Of a DNA stretch of 64,000 bases, positions 8,581 through 16,580 are shown in pieces. Position numbers and translations under genes: made by a program. Source of the DNA: AP-15 sp963701815 (GTDB lineage: Bacteria > Pseudomonadota > Alphaproteobacteria > ATCC43930 > CGMCC-115725); contig CAVPBN010000003.1 of assembly GCA_963701815.1 (NCBI GenBank), forward strand, positions 124,001 to 188,000, given 5' to 3'. The notes beneath the pieces were generated by a model. That model did no database searches. It was not told where the DNA came from and worked only from the letters and a program-made list of their open reading frames with translations. Every line of letters begins with the position of its first letter. Position 1 is the stretch's first letter.

Positions 8581-11457
8581 GTGCAAGAGATCATCGAGGC
8601 GATCAGTTCGGAACCAGCCGCCGCGGCAACCCAATCGGCGCCCCCAGCCGAAACCTCGGCCGCTCCGCGTCACGTGTTTCTGATCGACGGCTCGGGCTTC
8701 ATCTTTCGCGCCTACTTTGCGCGGGCGCGCGATCCGAATGCCAATCGCTTCCAGCGGAAGTCGGACGGCATGGCGACGGAAGTCGTAACGATTTTCAGCA
8801 ATATGCTGGATAAATATCGTCGAGAAACCGACGCCGACCACTTCGCTGTAATATTCGATGCGTCCGGTAAAAGTTTCCGTAATGAACTATACGCTCAATA
8901 TAAGGCAAATCGTCGCGAAATGCCGGACGACCTCGCGCCGCAGTGCGAACATGTACGGCGCGCGGCGGAGGCGTTCGACATCTGCCAAATCGAGATGCAC
9001 AATTTCGAGGCCGACGATCTTATCGCCACCTATGCGCGCCATGCCGTCGCTGCCGGGGCGAAGGTAACGATTCTGTCGTCCGACAAGGACCTGATGCAGC
9101 TGGTCGGCGACAAGGTCGTCATGCGCGATCCGATGACCGATCGGCAAATCGGCGAAGCCGAAGTGCACGAGAAATTCGGGGTCGGCCCTGACAAGGTCAT
9201 CGAGGTCCAGGCGCTGTGCGGCGACAGTACCGACAACGTTCCCGGCGTCCCGGGCATCGGCGTCAAAACCGCAGCCGAACTGATCAATACGTATGGCGAT
9301 CTCGAAAACTTGCTGGCACACGTCGACGAAATAAAGCAGCCGAAGCGCCGCCTATCGCTGATCGAGAATGAAGCGCAGGCGCGGCTGTCGAAAGAGCTGG
9401 TCAAGCTCGACGACGAGGTGCCTTTGCCGTGCCCGCTGTCGGAGCTCAAGGTCAAGCCGTACGACACGCAAAAGCTGTTCGCGTTTCTCGATGACATGGA
9501 GCTTCGTGCGCTCAAGTCGCGCATCGAAAAGCGCGCGCCGGAGAACGCCCTGCCGTCGCCGGCCATGGCCACCGAGCCGGCGATCCCGGAAGTGCCGCCG
9601 TTTTCGGCGGCGCACACTTACGCGCTCGTCGATACGCTCGAAGGGCTCGACCGTTGGATCGAGGATGCCGAGCAAGCGGGCGCCGCAGCGATCTCGCTGC
9701 GGACCAGCACGGCGCCGGGCCGCGGGACGGAGTTGTGCGGCGTTGGCCTGGCCACCGCACCGGGTTTGGCGATCTACGTTCCGTTCGGCCGTCGCGCGTC
9801 CGACACCAGCGGAAGTTTCGACCTCGCTTCGGCGGCACCTGTGAACGCCCTGCCGACCGACCAGGTGTTGGCGCGGCTGAAGCCGCTGCTCGAGGACCGC
9901 GGGGTGCTGAAGATCGGCCACGACGCCAAGGGCATGGCGCATCTGCTGCTGCGGTGCGGCATCAACCTCGCCCCTTGCGACTGTACGATGCTGATGTCCT
10001 ACGTGCTCGACGGCGGCCAGTTCGATCATGCGATCGAGAGCCTGGTGCGGCGTACCTTCGCGCACGAGTTGACGCCGCTGAAGGAGCTGATCGGCACCGG
10101 CAAGAGCCTGATCGCCTTCGCCGAGGTGCCGGCCGAGCGGGCGCGCGACTTCGCCGCCGAGCGCGCGGACGCGGCCTTGCGCCTGCACATGCTGCTGAAG
10201 GCCCGGCTCGTCCGCGACAGGATGACGGCGTTTTACGAAACGATCGAGCGGCCGTTGGTGCCGGTCGTCGCGGCGATGGAGCGGGACGGGATCAAGGTCG
10301 ACCGAGCGGCGCTCGCCGAACTATCGCGCGATTTCGGGCAGCGTATCGGCGATATCGAACAGCGGATCTTCGCCGCCGTCGGCAATGATTTCAACATCGG
10401 CTCGACCAAGCAATTGGGCGAAATCCTGTTCGAAAAACTGGGTCTGCCGGGCGGCAAGAAGGGCAAGACCGGCGCTTACGGCACCGATGCCTCGATCCTC
10501 GAGGAACTGTCTTCGCTGCATGAGGTGCCGCGGCATGTGCTCGAATGGCGGCAACTGACCAAACTCAAATCGACCTACGCCGACGCCCTCGCCGAACAGA
10601 TCGACGGCGAGACCGGGCGGGTGCACACCAGCTACGCATTGGCGGCGACGGCGACGGGGCGGTTCTCGTCGACCGAGCCCAATCTGCAGAACATCCCGGT
10701 GCGCACCGAGGAGGGCCGCCGCATCCGCCGCGCCTTTGTCGCCGAGCCCGGGCATCTGCTGCTGTCGGCCGATTACAGCCAGATCGAACTCAGGCTGGCC
10801 GCCCATGTCGCCGACATTCCAGAATTGAAGCAGGCGTTTCGCGATGGCGTCGACATTCATGCCTTGACCGCGAGCCAGGTGTTCGGCGTGCCGCTGGCAG
10901 AGATGGACGGCGCTACCAGGCGGCGCGCCAAGGCGATCAATTTCGGCATCATCTACGGCATCAGCGCGTTTGGCCTCGGCCAGCAGATCGGGGTGCCGCA
11001 GCCCGAGGCGGCGGCCTATATCCGCGCCTATTTCGAGCGCTTCCCGGCGATCCGCGCCTATATGGAGCGGGTCAAGGCAGAGTGCCGCAGCGCCGGCTAT
11101 GTCGAGACGATATTCGGCCGCAAATGCTTCATTCCCGGCATCCGCGACGCCAACCCGGCGCGGCGGGCCGGCGCCGAGCGGCAGGCGATCAACGCCCCGC
11201 TGCAAGGTTCGGCGGCCGACATCATCCGCCGGGCGATGGCGCGGATCCCGAGCGCCCTCGCACGAGCCGGGCTCACAGCCCGAATGCTGCTTCAGGTGCA
11301 TGACGAGCTGTTGTTCGAAGTGCCGGAGGCCGAAGCCGATGTCACCGCGGAAATCGCCAAGACGGTCATGGAAGCCGCCTGCGCCCCGCGCCTCGAACTT
11401 TCGGTCCCGCTCGTCGTCGAAACCGGCCGCGGCAGGACCTGGGACGAGGCGCACTGA
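8581..11457 (+). CDS. polA: DNA polymerase I
   Basis: A 958-residue polymerase acting in Okazaki-fragment processing and repair. The 5'-3' exonuclease domain (to about residue 310) has FEADDLIATYA, SSDKDLMQLV and GDSTDNVPGVPGIG. The polymerase domain has motif A DYSQIELRLAAH, motif B RRAKAINFGIIYG and motif C VHDELLFEVPE. In the middle domain the expected DxE of the proofreading exonuclease is replaced by ISLRTSTAP, so 3'-5' activity is probably lost. The start is GTG 8581 with AGGA upstream, giving a ~30-residue Ala/Pro-rich leader before HVFLIDGSGFIFRAYFA. Confidence 0.96.
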   Translation: MQEIIEAISSEPAAAATQSAPPAETSAAPRHVFLIDGSGFIFRAYFARARDPNANRFQRKSDGMATEVVTIFSNMLDKYRRETDADHFAVIFDASGKSFRNELYAQYKANRREMPDDLAPQCEHVRRAAEAFDICQIEMHNFEADDLIATYARHAVAAGAKVTILSSDKDLMQLVGDKVVMRDPMTDRQIGEAEVHEKFGVGPDKVIEVQALCGDSTDNVPGVPGIGVKTAAELINTYGDLENLLAHVDEIKQPKRRLSLIENEAQARLSKELVKLDDEVPLPCPLSELKVKPYDTQKLFAFLDDMELRALKSRIEKRAPENALPSPAMATEPAIPEVPPFSAAHTYALVDTLEGLDRWIEDAEQAGAAAISLRTSTAPGRGTELCGVGLATAPGLAIYVPFGRRASDTSGSFDLASAAPVNALPTDQVLARLKPLLEDRGVLKIGHDAKGMAHLLLRCGINLAPCDCTMLMSYVLDGGQFDHAIESLVRRTFAHELTPLKELIGTGKSLIAFAEVPAERARDFAAERADAALRLHMLLKARLVRDRMTAFYETIERPLVPVVAAMERDGIKVDRAALAELSRDFGQRIGDIEQRIFAAVGNDFNIGSTKQLGEILFEKLGLPGGKKGKTGAYGTDASILEELSSLHEVPRHVLEWRQLTKLKSTYADALAEQIDGETGRVHTSYALAATATGRFSSTEPNLQNIPVRTEEGRRIRRAFVAEPGHLLLSADYSQIELRLAAHVADIPELKQAFRDGVDIHALTASQVFGVPLAEMDGATRRRAKAINFGIIYGISAFGLGQQIGVPQPEAAAYIRAYFERFPAIRAYMERVKAECRSAGYVETIFGRKCFIPGIRDANPARRAGAERQAINAPLQGSAADIIRRAMARIPSALARAGLTARMLLQVHDELLFEVPEAEADVTAEIAKTVMEAACAPRLELSVPLVVETGRGRTWDEAH

Positions 11458-11543
11458 GAGCGCCCGCGGCGCATGCGGCAGCTTTAGGGTCCGACGATCC
11501 CGCGTAATCGCGCTCTTTATCCGACTGCGACAGGAGAGAGGAC

Positions 11544-13880
11544 TTGGAAGCAGCCAGCATGCGCTTCGGCATCGGACAACCGGTGACGCGCAAGGAGGAT
11601 CTGCGCTTTCTGACTGGCCGCGGTCGCTATGTCGCGGATATCGATCTGGTTCGCCAAACCCACGCGGTATTCGTTTTCTCGCCGCATGCGCATGCGCGAA
11701 TCCGCTCGATCGACAAGTCGGCAGCGGAGCAGACGCCGGGCGTTCTCGCCGTCCTCACCGGCGAGGATTGGGCCGCGGACGGTCTCGGCACGCTCGACCC
11801 CGAGATGATGGCCGAGGATATGGGCGGGCCCAAGGGCTATCGCACCAAGCGCCCGCCATTGGCGCAAGGCCGCGTGCGTTATGTCGGCGAGCGCGTCGCG
11901 GTCGCGGTCGCGACGACAGAGGCATCGGCGCGCGATGCGGCGGAGCTGATCTCGGTCGATTACGAGGTGCTGCCCGCAGTGGTGCACGCCGAGGACGCGG
12001 TCCGCCCCGGCGCGCCGCTGGTGCACCAGGGCGCGGCGGGTAATATTTCCTTCACAATGCGCATCGGCAATGCCGATGCGGCCGACGCCGCCTTTGCCGG
12101 AGCGCACCACGTCGCCCGGCTGGCGCTCTACAACAACCGTATCACCGCGGTCACGATGGAGCCGCGCGGTTGCATCGGCGATTATGACCCGGGCACCCGC
12201 CGCTACACGCTCTACACCAGCACTCAGAACGTGCATGGCGCCCGCCAGACCCTGGCGCATCAGATACTGCACGTGCCGGAAAGCCGCATTCGCGTCGTCG
12301 CCCGCGATGTCGGCGGCGGCTTTGGCATGAAGGGCAATTTCTATCCCGAAGAAGCGATCGTCGTCTGGGCCGCCCGCCGCGTCGGCCGTCCGGTCAAATG
12401 GATCCCGTCGCGTTCCGAGGCATTGCTCGGCGATTATGACGGGCGCGACCAGCACGTCGGCGCCGAACTGGCGCTCGACGCAAGGGGCAGGTTTTTGGCA
12501 TTGCGCTGGGTCGGATCGCACAATGTCGGCGCCTATATCGAGGGCGCCGGCGCGATCCCGATCATCTTTTCGCTGAAGCTCGCCCCGACCGTCTACGACA
12601 TCCCGGCGGTGGCGGTGACGAGCAGCCTGGTCTTCACCAACACCGCGCCGACCGTGCCTTATCGCGGCGCCGGCCGCCCTGAAGCCGTCTACATCATGGA
12701 GCGCCTCGTCGACCAGGCGGCGCGCGAGATGCATATCGACCCGGCCGAGTTGCGCCGGCAGAACCTGATCCGCCCCGACGCCTTCCCCTATCAGACCCGC
12801 ACCGGGTGGATTTACGACACCGGAAACTACGCCGCGGCGATGGCCAAATGCCAGGCGTCAGCCGACTGGAACGGCTACGCCGCGCGGCACGCCGGCAGCG
12901 GCGCCGCCGGCAGATGCCGCGGCCGCGGCATCGTCTACTATGTCGACAACACCGGTGTCTTCAACGAGCGCATGGAACTGCGTTTCGACCCGAGCGGCGA
13001 GATCACCATCCTCGCCGGCACCTTGTCGCATGGCCAGGGGCACGAAACGAGCTACGCCCAGATGGTCGCCGACTGGCTCGGCATGCCGGCGGAGATGATC
13101 CATCTGGCGCAGGCCGATACCGACGAGGTCGCGATCGGCCGCGGCACCTATGCCTCGCGCAGCATGATGATCGGCGGCAGCGCGCTGCGCGCCGCCGCCG
13201 ACGAGGTGATCGAGCGCGGCAAGCGCTTCGCCGCGCATTTCATGGAAGCCGACACCGCCGACATCGTCTTTGCCGACGGCGTCTTTACCATCGCGGGCAC
13301 CGACCGATCGATGCCGATCGGCCAAGTCGCCCGGATGTCGTTCATCCCGGTGGGCCTGCCGTCGGAGCTCGGCGTCGGCCTGCAGGGCGTCGGCGCCTTT
13401 TCCCCCGACGCTCCTACCTTCCCCAATGGCTGCCATATCTGCGAGGTCGAGATCGATCCCGAGACCGGCGCGGTGGCGCTCGACCGCTATACGGTAGTCG
13501 ACGATGTCGGCACCGTCATCAACCCGCTGTTGGCGAAGGGGCAGATCCAGGGCGGCGTCGCCCAGGGCGCCGGCCAGGCATTGCTCGAAGATGTCGTCTA
13601 CGACCGCGAGAACGGCCAGCTCCTGACCGGCACCCTGCTGGATTACGCCATCCCGCGCGCCGACACGGTGCCGGCGATCAGCGTCGATTTCAGCCCCGTC
13701 CCCAGCACGACGAACCCGCTCGGCGCCAAAGGCGTCGGCGAAGGCGGCACCGTCGCCTCGACGCCCGCGGTCATGAACGCGATCCTGGACGCGCTCGCCC
13801 CGCTCGGCGTCACCGATGTGCCGATGCCCGCCACCCCCGAGCGCATCTGGCGCGCCATCCGCGAGCACGCCCAAAGCTGA
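11544..13880 (+). CDS. Xanthine dehydrogenase-family molybdopterin-binding large subunit
   Basis: A 778-residue molybdenum hydroxylase large subunit. The Ald_Xan_dh_C domain begins GIGQPVTRKEDLRFLTGRG, and the cofactor domain shows VGGGFGMKGN (about residue 255), VPYRGAGRPEAVY (about 370), GQGHETSYAQM and GAKGVGEGG (about 735). The loop is PYRGAGRP, not the AYRCSFR of true aerobic CO dehydrogenase, so the substrate is unknown. The start is TTG 11544 behind GGAGAGAGG; ATG 11559 is possible. No FAD or 2Fe-2S subunit gene is adjacent. Confidence 0.88.
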   Translation: MEAASMRFGIGQPVTRKEDLRFLTGRGRYVADIDLVRQTHAVFVFSPHAHARIRSIDKSAAEQTPGVLAVLTGEDWAADGLGTLDPEMMAEDMGGPKGYRTKRPPLAQGRVRYVGERVAVAVATTEASARDAAELISVDYEVLPAVVHAEDAVRPGAPLVHQGAAGNISFTMRIGNADAADAAFAGAHHVARLALYNNRITAVTMEPRGCIGDYDPGTRRYTLYTSTQNVHGARQTLAHQILHVPESRIRVVARDVGGGFGMKGNFYPEEAIVVWAARRVGRPVKWIPSRSEALLGDYDGRDQHVGAELALDARGRFLALRWVGSHNVGAYIEGAGAIPIIFSLKLAPTVYDIPAVAVTSSLVFTNTAPTVPYRGAGRPEAVYIMERLVDQAAREMHIDPAELRRQNLIRPDAFPYQTRTGWIYDTGNYAAAMAKCQASADWNGYAARHAGSGAAGRCRGRGIVYYVDNTGVFNERMELRFDPSGEITILAGTLSHGQGHETSYAQMVADWLGMPAEMIHLAQADTDEVAIGRGTYASRSMMIGGSALRAAADEVIERGKRFAAHFMEADTADIVFADGVFTIAGTDRSMPIGQVARMSFIPVGLPSELGVGLQGVGAFSPDAPTFPNGCHICEVEIDPETGAVALDRYTVVDDVGTVINPLLAKGQIQGGVAQGAGQALLEDVVYDRENGQLLTGTLLDYAIPRADTVPAISVDFSPVPSTTNPLGAKGVGEGGTVASTPAVMNAILDALAPLGVTDVPMPATPERIWRAIREHAQS

Positions 13881-14015
13881 TGGGCGGCGCCCGGGTTCGC
13901 AGGGGCCGTGGCGCGCAACTGCTTGAAGAGGCGCCGCGCCTGTGCCACCGTCCGGCAGCTTCCGCCTGCCTCGGAAGCGTGCTGCTGGTCCGGTCTTGAG
14001 GTGGCAAGGATCATC

Positions 14016-14306
14016 ATGTGCCGTAACATCAAAACGCTGCATAATTTCGAACCGCCCGCCACAGCGGACGAGATCCAAGCATCCTCGCTGCAATTCGTTC
14101 GGAAGTTGAGCGGCTTCACCCGGCCCTCCAAGGCAAACCAGCTCGCTTTCGACCGGGCCGTGGACCAGGTAGCCAATGCGGCGCACGAGTTGCTCGCCGC
14201 GCTGGTGACCAACGCCCCGCCCCGCGACCGCGAAATCGAGGCGTCAAAGGCCCAGACGAGGACGGCCGACCGCTTCCGACCGCCCGACGCAAGACGCGCA
14301 ACCTAG
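14016..14306 (+). CDS. DUF2277 domain-containing protein
   Basis: A 96-residue soluble protein beginning MCRNIKTLHNFEPPAT and containing FVRKLSGFTRPSKANQ and a C-terminal PPRDREIEASKA segment. These are the signatures of DUF2277, a small conserved family of unknown function. ATG 14016 is preferred because AAGGA precedes it and family members start at MCRNI; the longer open frame upstream has no family support. Confidence 0.88.
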   Translation: MCRNIKTLHNFEPPATADEIQASSLQFVRKLSGFTRPSKANQLAFDRAVDQVANAAHELLAALVTNAPPRDREIEASKAQTRTADRFRPPDARRAT

Positions 14307-14307
14307 T

Positions 14308-14390
14308 GGTGCAAACCAGACGTTTGCTCCCGGACAGGCCCACGTCGAGATTGCTTCCCCGTGGGTCAGGCCCGCGGGTCGCAATGACAG
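14308..14390 (-). repeat. Dispersed repeat, copy 1
   Basis: On the minus strand this stretch reads a GTCATTGCGA block, then GCGGGCCTGACCC, then GGGGAAGCAATCTCGACG, and ends near CGTCTGGTTTGCACC. The same order of blocks occurs at 51329-51409 and, less complete, at 39415-39490. It is noncoding and lies just downstream of the DUF2277 stop. Confidence 0.7.
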
Positions 14391-14438
14391 CGTAAGTCCT
14401 TGTGATTGCGAACCGGTTTCTTTAGGTAGGAAATGCTT

Positions 14439-14738
14439 TCAGCTCGCGGGTGCCGGCTCGAATGAAATCCGCAGCCGCATGCCCGTCGCCTCCGCGAGCC
14501 GTTCGAGGGTGCGCGTTGACGGCTTTATCCTGCCGCTTTCGAGACGCGCGATGACCGCCTGCGTCGTATGCATGCGCTCGGCTAGCTGCTGCTGGGTCAG
14601 ACCGGCACGGGCGCGCGCCTCGATTATCGCCGCTGCCAGCGTGAACTCCTCCTCAAGGGCATTGTAGGCCTTCTCATATTCGGGATGCTTGCGCCAGGCG
14701 GTGAAGGATTCCTCTGCCGGGATCATCTTCCTGTTCAT
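14439..14738 (-). CDS. XRE-family helix-turn-helix regulator (orphan antitoxin-like)
   Basis: A 99-residue protein. The HTH domain occupies about residues 43-92: ARAGLTQQQLAERM, then TTQAVIARLESGRIKPS and TLERLAEATG. The N-terminal ~40 residues (FTAWRKHPEYEKAYNALEEE) resemble HigA/RelB-linked antitoxins. No toxin-sized frame lies within 85 bp on either side, so it is either an orphan antitoxin or a stand-alone regulator. Confidence 0.82.
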   Translation of the reverse strand: MNRKMIPAEESFTAWRKHPEYEKAYNALEEEFTLAAAIIEARARAGLTQQQLAERMHTTQAVIARLESGRIKPSTRTLERLAEATGMRLRISFEPAPAS

Positions 14739-14825
14739 GTCGGTGCTCTCCGGTGTCGGCCAGCCTGGAGGCTATCCGCCATCCGCGCCGGCGCCAGCGG
14801 ATACGCGGGCCTGCAGATCAGCGGT

Positions 14826-15590
14826 TCAACCCGAGGCCGAGAACCCGCCATCGACCGGGATCGCGGCGCCGGTAACGAAATCGGACGCCGCCGAGGCGAG
14901 GAAGATTGCGGTCCCGGCCAGATCGTCGGGCACTCCCCAGCGGCCGGCCGGCGTGCGGGCCAGCACCCGTTCGTGCAATCCGGGCACCTGCTGCCGCGCG
15001 TCGCGGGTCAATTCGGTATCGATCCAGCCCGGCAGCACGGCGTTGACCTGGATGTTGTCGCCGGCCCACGCGGCGGCGAGCGACTTGGTCATCTGCACCA
15101 GCGCCCCCTTGCTCGCCGCATAGGGTACGGCATAGGCCGAGCCGAAGATCGCAAACATCGAGCCGATATTGATGATCTTGCCGCCGCCCACCTGTTTCAT
15201 CGCCGGATAGGCGGCCTGCGCGCAGAGAAAGGCGCCGGTCAGATTGGTGTCGAGCACGGCGTGCCATTCGGCGGCGGAATAGTCCTCGGGCGGCTTGCGG
15301 ATCGAGGTCCCGGCATTGTTGACGAGGATGTCGAGACGGCCGTAGCGCTCGACCCCTGCGGCGATCGCCGGCCGGCATGAGCCCTCGTCAGCGACATCGA
15401 GCGCGACAAACGCGGCTTTTGCGCCGGATGCGGCCAGGGACGCCACCGCCGCTTCTGCCTTGACCCGATCGCGCGCGGCGATGACGATCGCCGCCCCCGC
15501 GGCGGCGAGCCCGCGGGCGATGCCGAGCCCGATCCCGCCATTGCCGCCGGTGACGAAGGCGACCCGGCCGGCGAGATCGAAGATCGTCAT
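14826..15590 (-). CDS. SDR-family oxidoreductase
   Basis: A 254-residue classical short-chain dehydrogenase. It has the cofactor motif TGGNGGIG (residues 14-21), NNAG near residue 90 and the catalytic YAASK near residue 155, with a Ser about 13 residues earlier in NIGSMFAIFG. The C-terminal GAAIPVDGGFSASG is typical of the family. It resembles gluconate/2-deoxygluconate-type dehydrogenases, but the substrate cannot be assigned. It follows the DUF3035 gene by 3 bp and may be the last gene of the ribF-ileS-lspA transcript. Confidence 0.88.
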   Translation of the reverse strand: MTIFDLAGRVAFVTGGNGGIGLGIARGLAAAGAAIVIAARDRVKAEAAVASLAASGAKAAFVALDVADEGSCRPAIAAGVERYGRLDILVNNAGTSIRKPPEDYSAAEWHAVLDTNLTGAFLCAQAAYPAMKQVGGGKIINIGSMFAIFGSAYAVPYAASKGALVQMTKSLAAAWAGDNIQVNAVLPGWIDTELTRDARQQVPGLHERVLARTPAGRWGVPDDLAGTAIFLASAASDFVTGAAIPVDGGFSASG

Positions 15591-15593
15591 CTC

Positions 15594-16079
15594 TCAATAG
15601 ACCCCGCTGAGCGGCGTCGTTTCGCGCTTTTGCACGGTGGCGCCGGCGGGGCCGGTGTCGCCGGCGCCCAGCAGCTTGCTGGACAGGCTTTGATCGGCGA
15701 CCATCGCATTCGGGTCGGGCGACTGCGCGTTTGTGCCGATATCGGGCAATCCTTCGGCCGCGCGGTGCAGACCCGTCGTCGAAGCCTGTTTGCCGGGTTC
15801 GCCAGGGCCCGCCTGGTCGATCACCTGCTCGGCCTCCTTGGCCATGCTCTTCTCCTGCGGCCGCGGCGCGCCGGGCTCGGGCGGTCGCAAATCGAAATCG
15901 GGCGGGATCGTCAGCGGCGCGCGCGATTCGACCGCGAACTCGTCAGGCATGCTCGGTTCCAGCCCCAGCGATTGCTTCCAACCGCTGCAACCCGAAACCG
16001 CCACGGAACCGGCGATACAGGCGATGGTCAATGCGAGATGACCGCGGCCCGCACCGCGAACCCGGTGGTGTCCAGACAT
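15594..16079 (-). CDS. DUF3035 lipoprotein
   Basis: A 161-residue secreted protein. The signal peptide ends in a lipobox-like VSGC (Cys about residue 29), and the mature part has a Pro-rich segment LTIPPDFDLRPPEPGAPRP followed by low-complexity sequence. Proteins of this type (DUF3035) sit directly after lspA in many alphaproteobacteria; their function is unknown. GGGAGGG precedes ATG 16079. The open frame continues upstream only because of the lspA frameshift, so no lspA fusion is intended. Confidence 0.82.
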   Translation of the reverse strand: MSGHHRVRGAGRGHLALTIACIAGSVAVSGCSGWKQSLGLEPSMPDEFAVESRAPLTIPPDFDLRPPEPGAPRPQEKSMAKEAEQVIDQAGPGEPGKQASTTGLHRAAEGLPDIGTNAQSPDPNAMVADQSLSSKLLGAGDTGPAGATVQKRETTPLSGVY

Positions 16080-16102
16080 CACAGAGCCCTCCCCGGGGCC
16101 AT

Positions 16103-16580
16103 TTAATGGGCTTCCCTGTGCAGAAGCAAGCCGTCGAGCAGCAATGCTGCGACGCCGACGCAGATCGCGCTGTCGGCGAGGTTGAACGCCGGCCAATGCC
16201 ATGATCCCGACATGAAAATCGAGAAAATCGACGACCGCGCCAAGGCGCAGCCGGTCGGCGACATTGCCGAGCGCGCCGCCGATGATCAGCCCGATCGCAA
16301 GGGCGAGAATCGGCCTCGAAACGCGGCCCAGCCACCAGATCAGGCCGATGACGATCGCACCGGCGACGCACGAGAACAGCAATGCATTGAGCCCACCACC
16401 GCCCGAGTTGAACAGACCGAAGCTCATACCGCGATTGTAGGTCAGGACCAGGTTGAAAAACGGCGTCACCCTTTCGCCGCCGACAAACCCGTACCCGCTG
16501 AAATAAAGCAGGATCGCCGCCTTGACGATCTGATCGAGGACAAAGACCACGCCGGCAACCGCCAGCCCTCGCCCGAGCAT
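16103..16580 (-). CDS. lspA: Lipoprotein signal peptidase (signal peptidase II), one frameshift
   Basis: Cleaves prolipoprotein signal peptides in the inner membrane. From ATG 16580 the frame gives FVLDQIVKAAIL, LVLTYNRGMSFGLF, ALGNVADRLRLGAVVDFLDF, then breaks. The continuation SWHWPAFNLADSAICVG, with the second catalytic Asp, is in the next frame. One extra G in the run at 16206-16208 explains this; corrected length is about 158 residues. The catalytic Asp pair lies in GNVADR and NLADS. The start overlaps the ileS stop as ATGA. A sequencing indel is likely because the gene is essential. Confidence 0.85.

Noticed and set aside
11544..13880. Aerobic carbon monoxide dehydrogenase large subunit (CoxL)
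   Set aside because: The active-site loop is PYRGAGRP rather than the CoxL AYRCSFR, and no CoxM or CoxS gene is nearby.
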